In this document: positions 1 to 9,688 of the stretch, one piece after another
Layout of the letters: each line of letters starts with the position of its first letter
Position numbering within the stretch: the stretch's first letter is position 1
Assembly: GCF_009764645.1 (NCBI RefSeq)
Contig: NZ_RWIM01000151.1
Location: forward strand, 1-64,000
Reading direction: 5' to 3'
DNA length: 64,000 bases
Source: Pseudomonas sp. PB106
GTDB lineage: Bacteria > Pseudomonadota > Gammaproteobacteria > Pseudomonadales > Pseudomonadaceae
Made by a program: the position numbers and the translations under genes
Notes under the pieces: model-generated
Databases searched by the model: none
What the model saw: only the letters and a program-made list of their open reading frames with translations
Told to the model about the DNA's origin: nothing

Positions 1-66
1 GCAGCTCCTACAGGGTGTACGACAAACCAATGTAGGAGCTGCCGAAGGCTGCGATCTTTTGATCTT
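1..66. repeat. REP doublet (GATCGCAG family), cut by window edge
   Basis: Inverted repeat with arms at 1-12 and 31-42 (GCAGCTCCTACA / TGTAGGAGCTGC), followed by the conserved tail GGCTGCGATCTTTTGATC. It is one of six copies of the same Pseudomonas-type palindromic repeat in this window. It directly abuts the stop codon of the chemotaxis gene at 66-68. The left end of the element lies outside the window. Confidence 0.85.
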
Positions 67-1547
67 TAGAGTTTCAACAGCCCAATTGCCTTGTTAAGTT
101 CCCCGGCCAACGTCGCCAACTCATTGCTCGTCGTCGCCGAATCCACCGTTTGCTGCACAGTGTTCTCGGTCACATCGCGAATGCTCACCACCGCTCGATT
201 CATCTCCTCGGCGACCTGACTTTGCTGTTCCGCTGCAACGGCGATCTGCGTGTTGCTCTCGCGCATCTGCGCCACCGCGCCGGTGATTTCCGCCAACGCT
301 TCGCCAGCCTCCTGCGCCTGCTGTACGCAATCGTCAGCCTTGTACGAACTCTCCTGCATGAAATCCACCGCATCGCGCGTGCCGGCCTGCAACGCTGAAA
401 CCATGGTGGTGATCTCATCGGTGGAGGTTTGCACGCGTTTGGCGAGGTTGCGCACTTCATCGGCGACCACCGCAAAGCCACGGCCCATCTCTCCGGCGCG
501 GGCGGCTTCAATGGCGGCGTTCAAGGCGAGCAGGTTGGTCTGTTCGGCGATGCTGTGAATCACGCTGACCACGCCGTTGATCTTCTGACTGTCCTCGGCC
601 AGCCGCTGGATCATCTCGGCGGTCTGCTGCACGCCGCTGGAGAGCCCGGCGATCGAATGCTGCACGCGGCTGACCACTTGCTGACCGCTGCCGGCGAGGG
701 TGTCGGCGGTTTGCGAGAGATCACGGGTGGCGCCGGCGTGTTGGGCGATGTGATAAACCGTGGCGGTCATTTCGTTGATCGCGGTGGCCGCCTGATCGGT
801 TTCGCTTTGCTGACCGAGCATCCCCTGACGCACCTCGTTCATGCTCGACGCCAGCCGCGCCGCGCCGACATCCAGTTGCCGAGCGGTGTTGGCGACCGTG
901 GTCACCACGCGTTGGTAACCGGCCTGCATCGCGTTGAACGCGTTGGCCATCTGCCCGACTTCGTCTTTGCCAGCCAGCGGCACGCGCGCGGAGAGGTCGC
1001 CGCTTTTCTCGACATGCAGCATCACGTCTTTCAACGTGTTGAGTTGGCTGAGCAGGAAACGGATCAGCAGTTGTGAGGCGCCGAGCATCGCCAGCATCAG
1101 GATAAACACCGCCACCGCGTAGTTGGCGAAGCGCTCGCTGAACACTTGGCTCAGGCTCGGACCATAGGCGATCACAGCGACCTTTTGGCCATCGGCACGG
1201 CTGAACACTTCAGCACCCATCAGCGGGTTTTCGCCAAACAGGGGCAGGTGATTGATCTCGATCCAGCCCGTGCTGTCGGTGATTTCCAACAGCGGCTGAT
1301 CATTGAGGCGCGGCGCTTCACCGCGTTTGAAGGTCAGCACTTGATCGGTTTTGGGCAGCGCTTGTCCACTTGGCCAGGCCTTGAGCAATTGCGCCTGGGC
1401 CTGCGCGGACGCTTGTGAGGCGTGACTGCGCGCCTGTTGCTCGAGTTGTACGGCGTACAACACCAGCAACAGGGTGGTGACGAAGGCGACCGCGTTGACC
1501 GCCCAGAATTTGTATTTCAGCGAGATATTGCTAAGCCAGGCACCCAT
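66..1547 (-). CDS. Methyl-accepting chemotaxis protein
   Basis: Inner-membrane chemoreceptor that would signal to CheA/CheW. The start is taken at ATG 1547 (493 aa, beginning MGAWLSNIS); a TTG at 1583 also lies in frame. A transmembrane segment near residues 18-36 is followed by a short periplasmic region of about 100 residues, a second membrane segment ([19 protein letters not shown]) and a HAMP domain. The cytoplasmic signalling tip is clear, with [16 protein letters not shown] then [14 protein letters not shown]. The sensory region is small and I cannot assign a ligand. The stop codon touches a REP element on its 3' side. The gene stands alone, facing away from its upstream neighbour. Confidence 0.95.
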   Translation of the reverse strand: MGAWLSNISLKYKFWAVNAVAFVTTLLLVLYAVQLEQQARSHASQASAQAQAQLLKAWPSGQALPKTDQVLTFKRGEAPRLNDQPLLEITDSTGWIEINHLPLFGENPLMGAEVFSRADGQKVAVIAYGPSLSQVFSERFANYAVAVFILMLAMLGASQLLIRFLLSQLNTLKDVMLHVEKSGDLSARVPLAGKDEVGQMANAFNAMQAGYQRVVTTVANTARQLDVGAARLASSMNEVRQGMLGQQSETDQAATAINEMTATVYHIAQHAGATRDLSQTADTLAGSGQQVVSRVQHSIAGLSSGVQQTAEMIQRLAEDSQKINGVVSVIHSIAEQTNLLALNAAIEAARAGEMGRGFAVVADEVRNLAKRVQTSTDEITTMVSALQAGTRDAVDFMQESSYKADDCVQQAQEAGEALAEITGAVAQMRESNTQIAVAAEQQSQVAEEMNRAVVSIRDVTENTVQQTVDSATTSNELATLAGELNKAIGLLKL

Positions 1548-1639
1548 GGAGGTCTTCTCTGATAGCGGAAACAGTTTTGGCAAGGTGCCAGCATTGTGCC
1601 GCTACGCAGGAACGGGGATTTGATGTAGGTCAAGAGATT

Positions 1640-1716
1640 AAAAGATCGCAGCCTGCGGCAGCTCCAACAGAGGTACGCCATCCCAATGCAGGAGCTGCCG
1701 CAGGCTGCGATCTTTT
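1640..1716. repeat. REP doublet (GATCGCAG family)
   Basis: Two inverted copies: AAAAGATCGCAGCCTGCGGC at the left and its near-perfect complement ending in CTGCGATCTTTT at the right, with a 30-base centre carrying the GAGCTGC arms. The last two bases contribute to the stop codon of tatD (1715-1717). Confidence 0.88.
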
Positions 1717-2527
1717 ACGAATTACACAATGTCGGCAGATTGAAGAATGCGCGAGCGCAAGCCGTCGTGTGCGCTGCCAGATCGTCTTCGCTTTCGCCAC
1801 GATGCAACGCCACCTCACGCAGCACTTCTGTCAGATACGCTGGCTCGTTACGCCCGTTCTTCGGTTTCGGTCGCAACGTTCGCGGCAGTAGGTACGGCGC
1901 ATCGCTTTCGAGCATCAAACGTCCGGGTTTGATCTCTTTTACCAGTGGATGCAAGTGCGTGCCCCGACGCTCGTCGCAGATCCAGCCGGTAATGCCGATG
2001 TGCAGATCCAGATCGAGGTAGCTGAACAAGGCTTTTTGCTCGCCGGTGAAACAGTGCACCACGGCGGCGGGCAGTTGATCGCGGAAGTCTTTCAAGATTT
2101 CCAGCAGGCGCTGACTGGCATCACGTTCGTGCAGAAACACCGGCAGCTGCAATTCAACGGCCATGGCCAAATGTTCTTCGAGGACTTTTTCCTGCTGTGG
2201 ACGCGGGGAGAAATCGCGGTTGAAGTCCAGCCCGCACTCACCCACGGCGACGACGTTGGTTTCCTTCAACAAACTGCGCAGGCGTCGCGCGCTGTCAGCG
2301 TTCCAGTCACTCGCCGAATGCGGATGAATGCCAGCGGTGGCGAACAGTCGCTGGCCACTTTCATCGAGTTGCTGGCACAGCTCCAGAGCCTGTTCGCTGC
2401 CCTCGACACTGGTGCCGGTCAGCACCAGTTGGCAGACCCCGGCGGCATAGGCGCGGTCGAGCACGGCCTGGTGTTTGTCGGCGAAACTTGGGTTGGTCAG
2501 GTTGACGCCGATATCGATGAGTTGCAT
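1715..2527 (-). CDS. tatD: TatD-family metal-dependent hydrolase/DNase
   Basis: TIM-barrel metal-dependent hydrolase of the TatD family, cytoplasmic, with 3'-5' exonuclease activity known for E. coli TatD. The start is placed at ATG 2527 (270 aa, [20 protein letters not shown]), because the N-terminal strand DIGVNL begins the family; 11 further in-frame residues upstream do not resemble it. Supporting motifs are [23 protein letters not shown] and [11 protein letters not shown]. The C-terminal segment [13 protein letters not shown] matches TatD itself rather than the YcfH or YjjV paralogues. It ends at a REP element that supplies part of its stop codon. Confidence 0.93.
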   Translation of the reverse strand: MQLIDIGVNLTNPSFADKHQAVLDRAYAAGVCQLVLTGTSVEGSEQALELCQQLDESGQRLFATAGIHPHSASDWNADSARRLRSLLKETNVVAVGECGLDFNRDFSPRPQQEKVLEEHLAMAVELQLPVFLHERDASQRLLEILKDFRDQLPAAVVHCFTGEQKALFSYLDLDLHIGITGWICDERRGTHLHPLVKEIKPGRLMLESDAPYLLPRTLRPKPKNGRNEPAYLTEVLREVALHRGESEDDLAAHTTACARAFFNLPTLCNS

Positions 2528-2763
2528 GGTTGCTACCTCGGGCCGAAGGCCGGAAAGCATACCAGAGCTGTAGATTCATAAGAAAAGCCAAGAACTACAA
2601 CGAGTTATAGCTGTCTCTTGATGCCGCGACGCAGCCCGGTTTGGCAAAGATGCCATCACTGTGCCAGTCTCTCGCACGTTGCCAGCGCTCATGGCGCTCT
2701 GTTTCCGTCGGTGATGTTGACCGTTCTGCGGTCAAATCGCCCCGTATTCTTTCCGGAGAGTGG

Positions 2764-4185
2764 ATGGTTCGTCCCTCGGTTTTGCTCCTGTTGTGTGGTT
2801 CGCTGCTCCTGCCGATGACGGCGGTCGCGCGCCTGCCCGGGCCGCTGCAAGCCGTGCCGGCGGCCAAAGTGCGCGACTTGTCGGAGATTCGCAGCAGTCG
2901 TGTATTGCGCGTATTGGTCAACCAGAGCCGCAACAGTTCCGGCGAAGTCCAGGGCCAGGCCATCGGTGTCGAATACCATCGCCTGCGCGCCTTCGAGCAA
3001 TACCTCAATGGCCACGCCCGCGACGGCCAGGAAGTCACCCTCAAGATCATTCCCAAAGCCAAGGATCAACTGCTCGGCGCGCTGCAGCGTGGCGAAGGTG
3101 ATCTGGTCGCGCCCGGCGAGTTGCTCGATTTGCCCTCGGGTTATGCGGTGGCCAGTAGCGAACCGATCGCGAGCAACGTGCCGCTGGTGCTGGTCGGCAT
3201 CAAAGGCGAGCGACGCTACACCAAGGTCGAACAACTCTCCGGCAAGACCTTAGCGTTGCCAACTGGCAGCGCGGCGGGGGAGGCGGTCAGTCAGCTCAAC
3301 CAGAAACTCGCCTTGCACAAACTGGCGCCGATCAAGATCGAATGGGTCGATCCGACATTGGCCGTCGAAGACGTCCTGGAAATGGTTCAGGGCGGGATTT
3401 TTCACCTGACCATCGTTGAGCAACCGATTGCCGAACGCTGGGGCAAGATCCTGCCGAAATTGCGCTTTGACCGTCAGCTGATGATCAGCGAACCGGGCGA
3501 GGAATACTGGTTTGTGCGCCGCGATGCGTCGATGCTGCGCGCCAGCATTGATCGCTTCCTCGGTGGTTATAAGAAGCCGTCGAACGAAGACGCAGCATTT
3601 CTTCGCATCTATCGGCGCCTCTACCAAGTCCACTATCCATTGGCCAAGTCCGACCGCCAGCGCCTGGAAAAACTTCGTCCGACCCTGCAAAAGCACGCGG
3701 ATGCACAGAACATGGACTGGCTGAATCTGGCAGCGCTGGCGTTCAAGGAATCCGCGCTGCAACCCAATGCGCGCAGTGGCAGCGGGCCGACCGGGCTGAT
3801 GCAGATCACCCCGTCAGCCGCGCAACGGGTGGGCGTCAACAATATTCAGAATCTTGATGCAAATGTGCAGGCCGGGGCCAAGTACCTGGCGATGATTCGC
3901 CGCAAGTTTTTCAGCAGCCCCAAGCTCAACGAGCGTGAACGTATGGCTTTCACGCTGGCGGCCTACAACATCGGCCCCGAACGCGTGCAGGGCATGCGCG
4001 CGGAAGCCCGGCGCCGGGGGCTGAATCCTGACCAGTGGTTCTTCCAGGTCGAGCGTATCGCCATGGAGCAGGTGGGAATGGGGCCCGTCAGCTATGTTAA
4101 TAGCGTGAACAAGTATTACTTGGCGTTCGACCGGGAGCGGGAGTCGTTGGAGCCCGGTGGGCAGAAAGTTGTCTCACGCAAATGA
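2764..4185 (+). CDS. mltF: Membrane-bound lytic murein transglycosylase F-like protein
   Basis: Peptidoglycan lytic transglycosylase with an N-terminal periplasmic solute-binding-like domain. The start is set at ATG 2764 (473 aa), which gives a signal peptide (VRPSVLLLLCGSLLLPMTAVA); a longer in-frame reading from 2641 would bury it. Residues about 35-270 form the SBP_bac_3-like domain (AIGVEYHRLRAFEQYL, GEGDLVAPGELL). Residues about 310-450 form the SLT domain, with catalytic Glu329 in ALAFKESALQP, followed by GPTGLMQITPSAA and AYNIGPERVQ. Pseudomonas carries two such proteins; this one is probably the second (MltF2 type), judged only by its neighbours. It lies divergent from tatD across a 236-bp gap. 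Confidence 0.9.
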   Translation: MVRPSVLLLLCGSLLLPMTAVARLPGPLQAVPAAKVRDLSEIRSSRVLRVLVNQSRNSSGEVQGQAIGVEYHRLRAFEQYLNGHARDGQEVTLKIIPKAKDQLLGALQRGEGDLVAPGELLDLPSGYAVASSEPIASNVPLVLVGIKGERRYTKVEQLSGKTLALPTGSAAGEAVSQLNQKLALHKLAPIKIEWVDPTLAVEDVLEMVQGGIFHLTIVEQPIAERWGKILPKLRFDRQLMISEPGEEYWFVRRDASMLRASIDRFLGGYKKPSNEDAAFLRIYRRLYQVHYPLAKSDRQRLEKLRPTLQKHADAQNMDWLNLAALAFKESALQPNARSGSGPTGLMQITPSAAQRVGVNNIQNLDANVQAGAKYLAMIRRKFFSSPKLNERERMAFTLAAYNIGPERVQGMRAEARRRGLNPDQWFFQVERIAMEQVGMGPVSYVNSVNKYYLAFDRERESLEPGGQKVVSRK

Positions 4186-4297
4186 TCAACTAAACTGATT
4201 GTTATGGCGGAATATTTGCGCTTTTAACATTTGTTTTACTGATTAATATAGCGGCCAACCAACACACACAACTTCTCGCAAAAACAAGGAATGCCCC

Positions 4298-4732
4298 ATG
4301 AGCTCTCTGATCAACAAAGTACTGTTCACTCGCGCTGGCTACGGTCTGACCCTCCTGCGCATCGCTGTCGGCGTGATCTTCGCGGCTCACGGTTCGCAAA
4401 AACTTTTCGGCCTGTTCGGTGGTTATGGACTGGCGGGCACTGCGCAGTACATGGACAGCATCGGCCTGCACCCGGGCTACCTGATGGCCACACTGGCCGG
4501 CGGTACCGAGTTCTTTGCTGGTCTGGCCTTGATCATCGGCCTGCTGGTGCGCCCGGCGGCGTTGGGCCTGACCTTCCTGTCGCTGGTGGCGATCTTCACC
4601 GTACACATCAGTAACGGTTTGTTTATGGCCAACAACGGTTACGAGTTCGCCCTGGCCCTGCTCGGCGGCAGCCTCGCGGTACTGATCGAAGGCGCCGGCA
4701 AGCTCTCGGTGGATCGCGCCATCGCCGGTTGA
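4298..4732 (+). CDS. DoxX-family membrane protein
   Basis: A 144-aa inner-membrane protein with four hydrophobic helices. It shows the DoxX features GLTLLRIAVGVIFAAHGSQK near the N-terminus and LATLAGGTEFFAGLALIIGL in the middle. Family members act in quinone- or thiol-linked redox balance, but the substrate of this one cannot be read from sequence. The start codon sits after an AAGGA ribosome site. An AT-rich stretch at 4200-4255 upstream probably holds its promoter, and a strong hairpin terminator follows at 4751. Confidence 0.88.
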   Translation: MSSLINKVLFTRAGYGLTLLRIAVGVIFAAHGSQKLFGLFGGYGLAGTAQYMDSIGLHPGYLMATLAGGTEFFAGLALIIGLLVRPAALGLTFLSLVAIFTVHISNGLFMANNGYEFALALLGGSLAVLIEGAGKLSVDRAIAG

Positions 4733-4750
4733 AGGCTCTGGCTCAAGCAA

Positions 4751-4778
4751 AAGGCCCGCATTGTGCGGGCCTTTTTTG
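4751..4778 (+). terminator. Intrinsic terminator after doxX-like gene
   Basis: AAGGCCCGCA, a 3-base loop, then TGCGGGCCTT and a T run: a 10-bp perfect stem with a U tail 18 bases after the stop codon. Confidence 0.9.
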
Positions 4779-4980
4779 TTGCGGCTGATTCTTGACACTG
4801 ATCGGTCACGTTCTCTAGGATGTTGCCCATGCGCCGATTTAAACAGCTACTTGCGGGGCGCCAGGTGACTTGAACAGTTGCCGTCAGAAGCCGGAACAGG
4901 GCTTCGAAATACCGCTAAAGCGCTGGTTCGGTGTTGCCTCTCACCTGCCATGCAGACTTTTGAGGCAGAGACACGACACG

Positions 4981-5289
4981 ATGAATGCACTACGCCCTCA
5001 AGCACGTCCCGCGCCGATCACGGCACATATCACCCAGCGCAACCCGAAAATTCTCCTTGGCGGCAAACATCAGCCGACGCTGTTGCGTTATCTCGATGGT
5101 TGGCCACGCCGCAGCGGCGGTCCTGCCGCATTCCTGATCCAGTTTGTCGAAGACGGCGAGTCGCTTGCACGTTTTGCCAGTGACAGTTTCGACCTGGCGG
5201 TGATTCAGTCGCCTAGCGCTGAAGATGCGCCGGAAATGATCAAGCAACTGACCCGCGTTGCCCGGCAGGGTTTGATCGCCCGCCGCTGA
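4981..5289 (+). CDS. Conserved small protein of unknown function
   Basis: A 102-aa protein beginning MNALRPQARPAPITAHITQR at ATG 4981. The frame stays open upstream to a TTG at 4870, but the extension has no ribosome site and low-complexity content. The sequence looks soluble, with a central segment SGGPAAFLIQFVEDGESLAR and a helical C-terminus; I recognise no domain or catalytic motif. It sits convergently with greB, 6 bases away, an arrangement I recall as conserved in other pseudomonads. Its function is unknown. Confidence 0.7.
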   Translation: MNALRPQARPAPITAHITQRNPKILLGGKHQPTLLRYLDGWPRRSGGPAAFLIQFVEDGESLARFASDSFDLAVIQSPSAEDAPEMIKQLTRVARQGLIARR

Positions 5290-5295
5290 TACGGA

Positions 5296-5793
5296 TTACG
5301 GATAGTCGATGGCGACGATGTAGACGAACTGCTCGCCAGTCGGCGTCTGCACTCCCACTTCAGCGTCCAGCGCCTTGCCGATCAAGGCGCGGGCCAGTGG
5401 CGAGTCGATGCTGATCAGGCCTAGTTTCAGGTCCAGTTCGTCCGGGCCGACAATGCGGTAGCGCGATTGCTTGCCATCTTCGTCTTCGATGGTCACCCAG
5501 GCACCGAAATAGACCTTGTTCGGATCGCTGGGTTTTTCGCTGACAACCTTCAGTGCTTCCAGACGCTTGGTCAGGAAGCGTACGCGGCTGTCGATCTCGC
5601 GCAGCATCTTTTTGCCGTAGGTGTACTCGGCGTTTTCCGAGCGGTCACCTTGCGCCGCCGCCTCGCTGACCGACTGCGTCACCTGCGGGCGACGCACATG
5701 CCACAGCTCATGGAATTCGGCGCGCATCCGCGCTTCACCCTCGGGGGTGATCAGCGCGGTGCCAGCGGTGCGGGGAGGGCGATAACGGCTCAT
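5296..5793 (-). CDS. greB: Transcription elongation factor GreB
   Basis: A 165-aa secondary-channel factor that stimulates transcript cleavage by backtracked RNA polymerase. The N-terminal coiled coil carries [18 protein letters not shown], then [20 protein letters not shown], whose acidic tip residues (D and E in GDRSENAE) are the family's catalytic pair. The C-terminal FKBP-like domain includes [16 protein letters not shown] and [10 protein letters not shown]. The [10 protein letters not shown] signature and the 165-residue length favour GreB over GreA. A second, less typical Gre-family protein lies at 18.1-18.6 kb. Confidence 0.95.
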   Translation of the reverse strand: MSRYRPPRTAGTALITPEGEARMRAEFHELWHVRRPQVTQSVSEAAAQGDRSENAEYTYGKKMLREIDSRVRFLTKRLEALKVVSEKPSDPNKVYFGAWVTIEDEDGKQSRYRIVGPDELDLKLGLISIDSPLARALIGKALDAEVGVQTPTGEQFVYIVAIDYP

Positions 5794-5827
5794 GGCAACT
5801 TCTTGTGATTAAGACGGCTTGAGTCTA

Positions 5828-8332
5828 TCAACCCTCGCGCAACACTGTCAGTGGGCTCGCATTCAGCGCCCGCCGTGTACCAAATACGCCGGCCCCGCCA
5901 ATCAGCACCGCACCAATCAATGGCAGTACCAGCAGCCACGGATGCGGATGCCACGGCAGGTCAAAGGCGTAGCGATACAGCACCAGACTCACCACTTCCG
6001 AACCGATTGCCGCGAGCAGACCGCTGACCGCGCCGAGCAAACCGAACTCAATGCGGCGGGCCTTGATCAGCAACCGTCGTTCCGCACCCAGTGCGCGCAG
6101 CAATGCACCTTGGCGAATGCGCTCATCCAGCGTTGCTTGCAGGCCTGAGAACAGCACCGCCATCCCCGCCGCCAAAACAAACAACAACACATATTCCACG
6201 GCCAGGGTGACTTGGGCGAGGATGCTGCGCAGCTGTTCCAATAGCGCCTCGACCTGCAGGATGGTCACCGCCGGGAAGGCGCGCGACAGCTCGACAATCT
6301 GCTGATCATGACCCGGTGCCAGATAAAAGCTGGTCAGGTAGGTCGCCGGCAGATCCTTCAATGTGCCTGGCTGGAAGATCATGAAGAAGTTCGGCTGGAA
6401 GTTGTCCCAGTTGATCTCGCGCAGGCTGGTGACCTTCGCTTCACGATTGACCCCGCCGACGTTGAACACCATGTGATCGCCGAGTTTGAGCTTGAGGCTC
6501 TCGGCGACTTTGCCTTCCACCGAGACACCCGGCACATCGTCGGTCGGTTGATCCTTCCACCATTCACCGGCGGTGAGCTTGTTGCCCGCCGGCAAGTCCG
6601 CCGCCCAGGTCAGGCTCAAATCACGCTGAATCGCTCGATCACCGGCCGAATCCTTGCTGACGATTTGTTGCACCGGATCGCCGTTGATGCTGATTAGCCG
6701 TCCCGGCACGACTGGATAGAGCGGCGCGGCTTGTGCAGAGACATTGACCAGATGATCGGCAAAGGCCTGTTTGTCTGCCGGCAGGATGTTCAGGGCGAAG
6801 TAGTTCGGCGCGTTTTTCGGCAACTGGTTTTGCCAGGTGTCGAGCAGTTCACCGCGCAGCAAAGCGATCAGGGCCATCGACAGCAGAATCAAACCGAATG
6901 CCAGCGATTGCCCTGCCGCCGCCAATGGATGACGCAGCAGTTGGCCCAGACCCAGGCGCCACGGCAGCGAAGCGCGAGCGAGCATTCGCCGCAAACTTTG
7001 CAGCAACAACAACAGCAAACCGCCCAAGACCAACGCAGCCACCACGCCGCCGCCGAGCAGGGCGAAGGTCAGCAGCAGGTCCAGGCTCAGGCGCCACATG
7101 ATCAGGCCAAGCGCGCCCAGCGCCGCGCCGTACACCATCCAGGTGCTCGACGGGATGGGCAGCATGTCGCGACGCAAAACGCGCAGCGGCGGCACTCGTC
7201 CCAGTGCAGCGAGGGGCGGCAAGGCAAACCCGGCCAATGCCACCAGCCCGGTGCCGATCCCGGCAATGGCAGGAAACAGTCCGCCCGGCGGAACATCGCT
7301 CGGCAACAGATCATGCAGCAGCGCGAACAACCCCAGTTGCGCCAGCCAACCGAGCAACGCGCCGCTGAGCGCGGCGATCAGTCCGAGGACGGTCAATTGA
7401 ATGCTGAACAGCAGCATGGTTTCCCGGCGCGACAAACCGAGGCAACGCAACAGCGCACTGGCGTCGAAACGCCGGCTGGCGAAACGGTTCGCTGACAACG
7501 CCACGGCTACACCGGCCAGCAACACCGCGACCAGACTGGCCATGTTCAGATAACGCTCGGCCTTGCCCAGTGCACCGCCAATTTGCCGATTGCCATCGCG
7601 GGCGTCCTGAATGCGCTGGTTGGCCGCGAGGCCGGGTTTGATCAGTTGCCGATAGGTTTCCAGTGCCTGCGGTTCGCCGCGCCACAACTCGCGATAACTC
7701 ACCCGGCTGCCGGGTTGCACCACGCCGGTGGCGGCGAGGTCGTCGAGGTTGATCATGACTCTCGGCGTGAGGCTATAAAAGTTGCCAGCGCGATCGGGTT
7801 CGTAAGTCAGTACGCGGGTCAGCTTCAGCGTCTTCATGCCGACATCGATGCTGTCGCCGATCTTCAGGTCCAGCGCTGTCAGCAGGCGCGCTTCGACCCA
7901 GGCTTCGCCCGGTTGCGGTTCACCGCCAATATCTTCGGTTGCGAAGGGTGCCGGAGCACTTTTCAGTTCGCCACGCAAAGGATACGCGCGGTCGACAGCC
8001 TTGATGCTCGACAGCTGAATGCCGTTGTCGGTGGCGATAACACTGGAGAATTCCACCACTTGCGCATGGCTCAGGCGTAATTCGGTGCCGCTCTTGATTT
8101 GTTCCTCGCGCGCCGGCGAACTGCCTTCGAGCACCAGATCGGCACCGAGAAATTCGGTGGCGCGCAGGGTCATGGCGCCGTTGAGGCGAGCGCCGAAATA
8201 ACCGATGGCGGTACTCGCTGCCACTGCCACGACCAAGGCGAAAAACAATACGCGCAATTCACCGGCGCGGGCGTCGCGCAACAGTTGGCGAATGGCGAGA
8301 CTGAACAGACGCAACAGCGGCAGACGTGCCAT
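5828..8332 (-). CDS. ABC transporter permease, FtsX/MacB type (YbbP-like)
   Basis: An 834-aa inner-membrane protein with the YbbP layout. An N-terminal membrane helix precedes a large periplasmic domain. Two FtsX-like modules follow (SLVAVLLAGVAVALSANRFA and the C-terminal VEYVLLFVLAAGMAVLFSGL), with additional helices in the middle. ATG 8332 is preferred over a TTG one codon earlier because it forms a TGATG overlap with the stop of the ATP-binding gene, a sign of translational coupling. This class uses ATP to drive mechanical work or lipid/lipoprotein handling at the membrane; the substrate here is unknown. It neighbours tesA, as in E. coli where ybbA-ybbP flank tesA. Confidence 0.92.
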   Translation of the reverse strand: MARLPLLRLFSLAIRQLLRDARAGELRVLFFALVVAVAASTAIGYFGARLNGAMTLRATEFLGADLVLEGSSPAREEQIKSGTELRLSHAQVVEFSSVIATDNGIQLSSIKAVDRAYPLRGELKSAPAPFATEDIGGEPQPGEAWVEARLLTALDLKIGDSIDVGMKTLKLTRVLTYEPDRAGNFYSLTPRVMINLDDLAATGVVQPGSRVSYRELWRGEPQALETYRQLIKPGLAANQRIQDARDGNRQIGGALGKAERYLNMASLVAVLLAGVAVALSANRFASRRFDASALLRCLGLSRRETMLLFSIQLTVLGLIAALSGALLGWLAQLGLFALLHDLLPSDVPPGGLFPAIAGIGTGLVALAGFALPPLAALGRVPPLRVLRRDMLPIPSSTWMVYGAALGALGLIMWRLSLDLLLTFALLGGGVVAALVLGGLLLLLLQSLRRMLARASLPWRLGLGQLLRHPLAAAGQSLAFGLILLSMALIALLRGELLDTWQNQLPKNAPNYFALNILPADKQAFADHLVNVSAQAAPLYPVVPGRLISINGDPVQQIVSKDSAGDRAIQRDLSLTWAADLPAGNKLTAGEWWKDQPTDDVPGVSVEGKVAESLKLKLGDHMVFNVGGVNREAKVTSLREINWDNFQPNFFMIFQPGTLKDLPATYLTSFYLAPGHDQQIVELSRAFPAVTILQVEALLEQLRSILAQVTLAVEYVLLFVLAAGMAVLFSGLQATLDERIRQGALLRALGAERRLLIKARRIEFGLLGAVSGLLAAIGSEVVSLVLYRYAFDLPWHPHPWLLVLPLIGAVLIGGAGVFGTRRALNASPLTVLREG

Positions 8333-9015
8333 CAAGGCTCCAGAGGGGCGACCAACAGCCCGGCTTCAAGACGGATCAGGCGCCGGCAGCGATGGGCCAG
8401 GCGTTCGTCGTGGGTCACCAGCACCAGGGTGGTGCCGCGTTCCTTGTTCAATTCGAAGAGCAGGTCGCTGATGCGCTCGCCAGTGTGGCTGTCGAGGTTG
8501 CCGGTGGGTTCATCGGCGAACAGCACGTCTGGCTCAGCAGCGAAGGCGCGGGCAATCGCCACACGCTGTTGCTCGCCGCCGGAGAGCTGGCGCGGCGAGT
8601 GCGTGAGGCGCTGACCGAGGCCAACGCGTTGGAGCAATTCGGTCGCTCGCTCACGCGCATCTTTGCGGCCGTCGAGTTCCAGCGGCAGCATGACGTTTTC
8701 CAGCGCATTGAGGCTGTCGAGCAACTGAAACGATTGAAAGACGAAGCCGACATGCTCGGCGCGAATGCGTGCGCGCTGGTCTTCATCAAGATTGCTCAGG
8801 CCTTGCCCGGCGAGGGTGACCTCGCCGCTGCTTGGCAGGTCGAGGCCGGCGAGCAGGCCGAGGAGGGTGGATTTGCCGGAACCGGACGCGCCAACGATGG
8901 CCAGGCTGTCGCCCTTGTTCAGTTCCAGGCTGAGTTCGTGCAGGATAGTCAGTTCACCTTCCGCGCTGGGAACCACTTTGCTGAGGTTCTTCGCGGTGAG
9001 AATGCTTGCGCCCAT
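8332..9015 (-). CDS. ABC transporter ATP-binding protein (YbbA/LolD type)
   Basis: A 227-aa ATPase that partners the FtsX-type permease translated next. Walker A is GASGSGKST at residues 42-50, the Q-loop lies in FVFQSFQLL (about 91-99), the signature is LSGGEQQ at 144-150, and Walker B is VLFADEP near 164-170. The N-terminus MGASILTAKNL fixes the start at ATG 9015, since the open frame beyond it is not family-like. That start lies only 10 bases from the divergent tesA start, so both promoters must fall inside the opposite gene or overlap closely. Confidence 0.95.
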   Translation of the reverse strand: MGASILTAKNLSKVVPSAEGELTILHELSLELNKGDSLAIVGASGSGKSTLLGLLAGLDLPSSGEVTLAGQGLSNLDEDQRARIRAEHVGFVFQSFQLLDSLNALENVMLPLELDGRKDARERATELLQRVGLGQRLTHSPRQLSGGEQQRVAIARAFAAEPDVLFADEPTGNLDSHTGERISDLLFELNKERGTTLVLVTHDERLAHRCRRLIRLEAGLLVAPLEP

Positions 9016-9025
9016 GGAGAATCCG

Positions 9026-9631
9026 ATGCGAGTGTGGTTTTTGAGTGCTGGCCTGGCCTTGATGTGCATGGCCCAGAACGCAGCGGCGGGTACTGTCCTG
9101 ATCGTTGGCGATAGTATCAGCGCCGGTTTCGGACTGGATACCCGCTTGGGGTGGGTGTCGTTGCTCGAACAACGGCTCAAACAGGAGGGTTTCGACGACA
9201 AAGTGGTCAATGCCTCCATCAGCGGCGATACCAGTGCCGGAGGCCAGGCGCGCCTGCCGGCGCTGCTTGCAGAGCATAAGCCGGAGCTGGTGATCCTCGA
9301 ACTCGGGGGTAACGATGGCCTGCGCGGAATGCCGCCAACGCAATTGCAACAAAATCTTGCCTCGATGATCGACAGCTCCCGCCAAAGCGGTGCCAAGGTG
9401 TTGTTGCTCGGCATGCAACTGCCGCCTAACTACGGCAAGCGCTACACCGATGCTTTCGCCGAGGTCTACGGCAAACTCGCGGACGACAAAAAGATCCCTC
9501 TGGTCCCGTTTTTCCTCGAAGGCGTCGGTGGTCATCCGGACCTGATGCAGGCCGATGGTCTACACCCGGCAGCCGGGGCTCAGGGCAAGTTGCTGGAAAA
9601 TGTCTGGCCGACGCTAAAACCGCTGTTATGA
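9026..9631 (+). CDS. tesA: Arylesterase / lysophospholipase TesA (SGNH hydrolase)
   Basis: Periplasmic multifunctional esterase/thioesterase of the GDSL (SGNH) family, 201 aa. Residues 1-21 form a signal peptide (MRVWFLSAGLALMCMAQNAA). Block I is VGDSISAGFGLDT with nucleophile Ser30, block II is Gly in SGDTSAGGQ, block III is LGGNDGLRG, and block V is DGLHPAA with the catalytic Asp-His. ATG 9026 has a GGAG site 6 bases upstream; an ATG at 9014 in frame would lengthen the leader by four residues and overlap the start codon of the divergent ABC gene. A small Cys-rich unknown gene follows on the same strand. Confidence 0.95.
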   Translation: MRVWFLSAGLALMCMAQNAAAGTVLIVGDSISAGFGLDTRLGWVSLLEQRLKQEGFDDKVVNASISGDTSAGGQARLPALLAEHKPELVILELGGNDGLRGMPPTQLQQNLASMIDSSRQSGAKVLLLGMQLPPNYGKRYTDAFAEVYGKLADDKKIPLVPFFLEGVGGHPDLMQADGLHPAAGAQGKLLENVWPTLKPLL

Positions 9632-9688
9632 GGCTTTTCTACTGGCAGGCTTTCGGCTAATGTGGCGCCCCCTTATTTGGAGCCCCCG

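Noticed and set aside
429-1076. 215-codon open frame on the plus strand inside the chemoreceptor gene
   Set aside because: It is a mirror of the minus-strand gene in GC-rich DNA; its residues are dominated by H, G and R, with no ribosome site, and the chemoreceptor reading is full-length and motif-rich.
2595-3062. Open frame on the minus strand across the mltF start region
   Set aside because: Overlaps the signal peptide of a well-supported gene; no ribosome site or family features.
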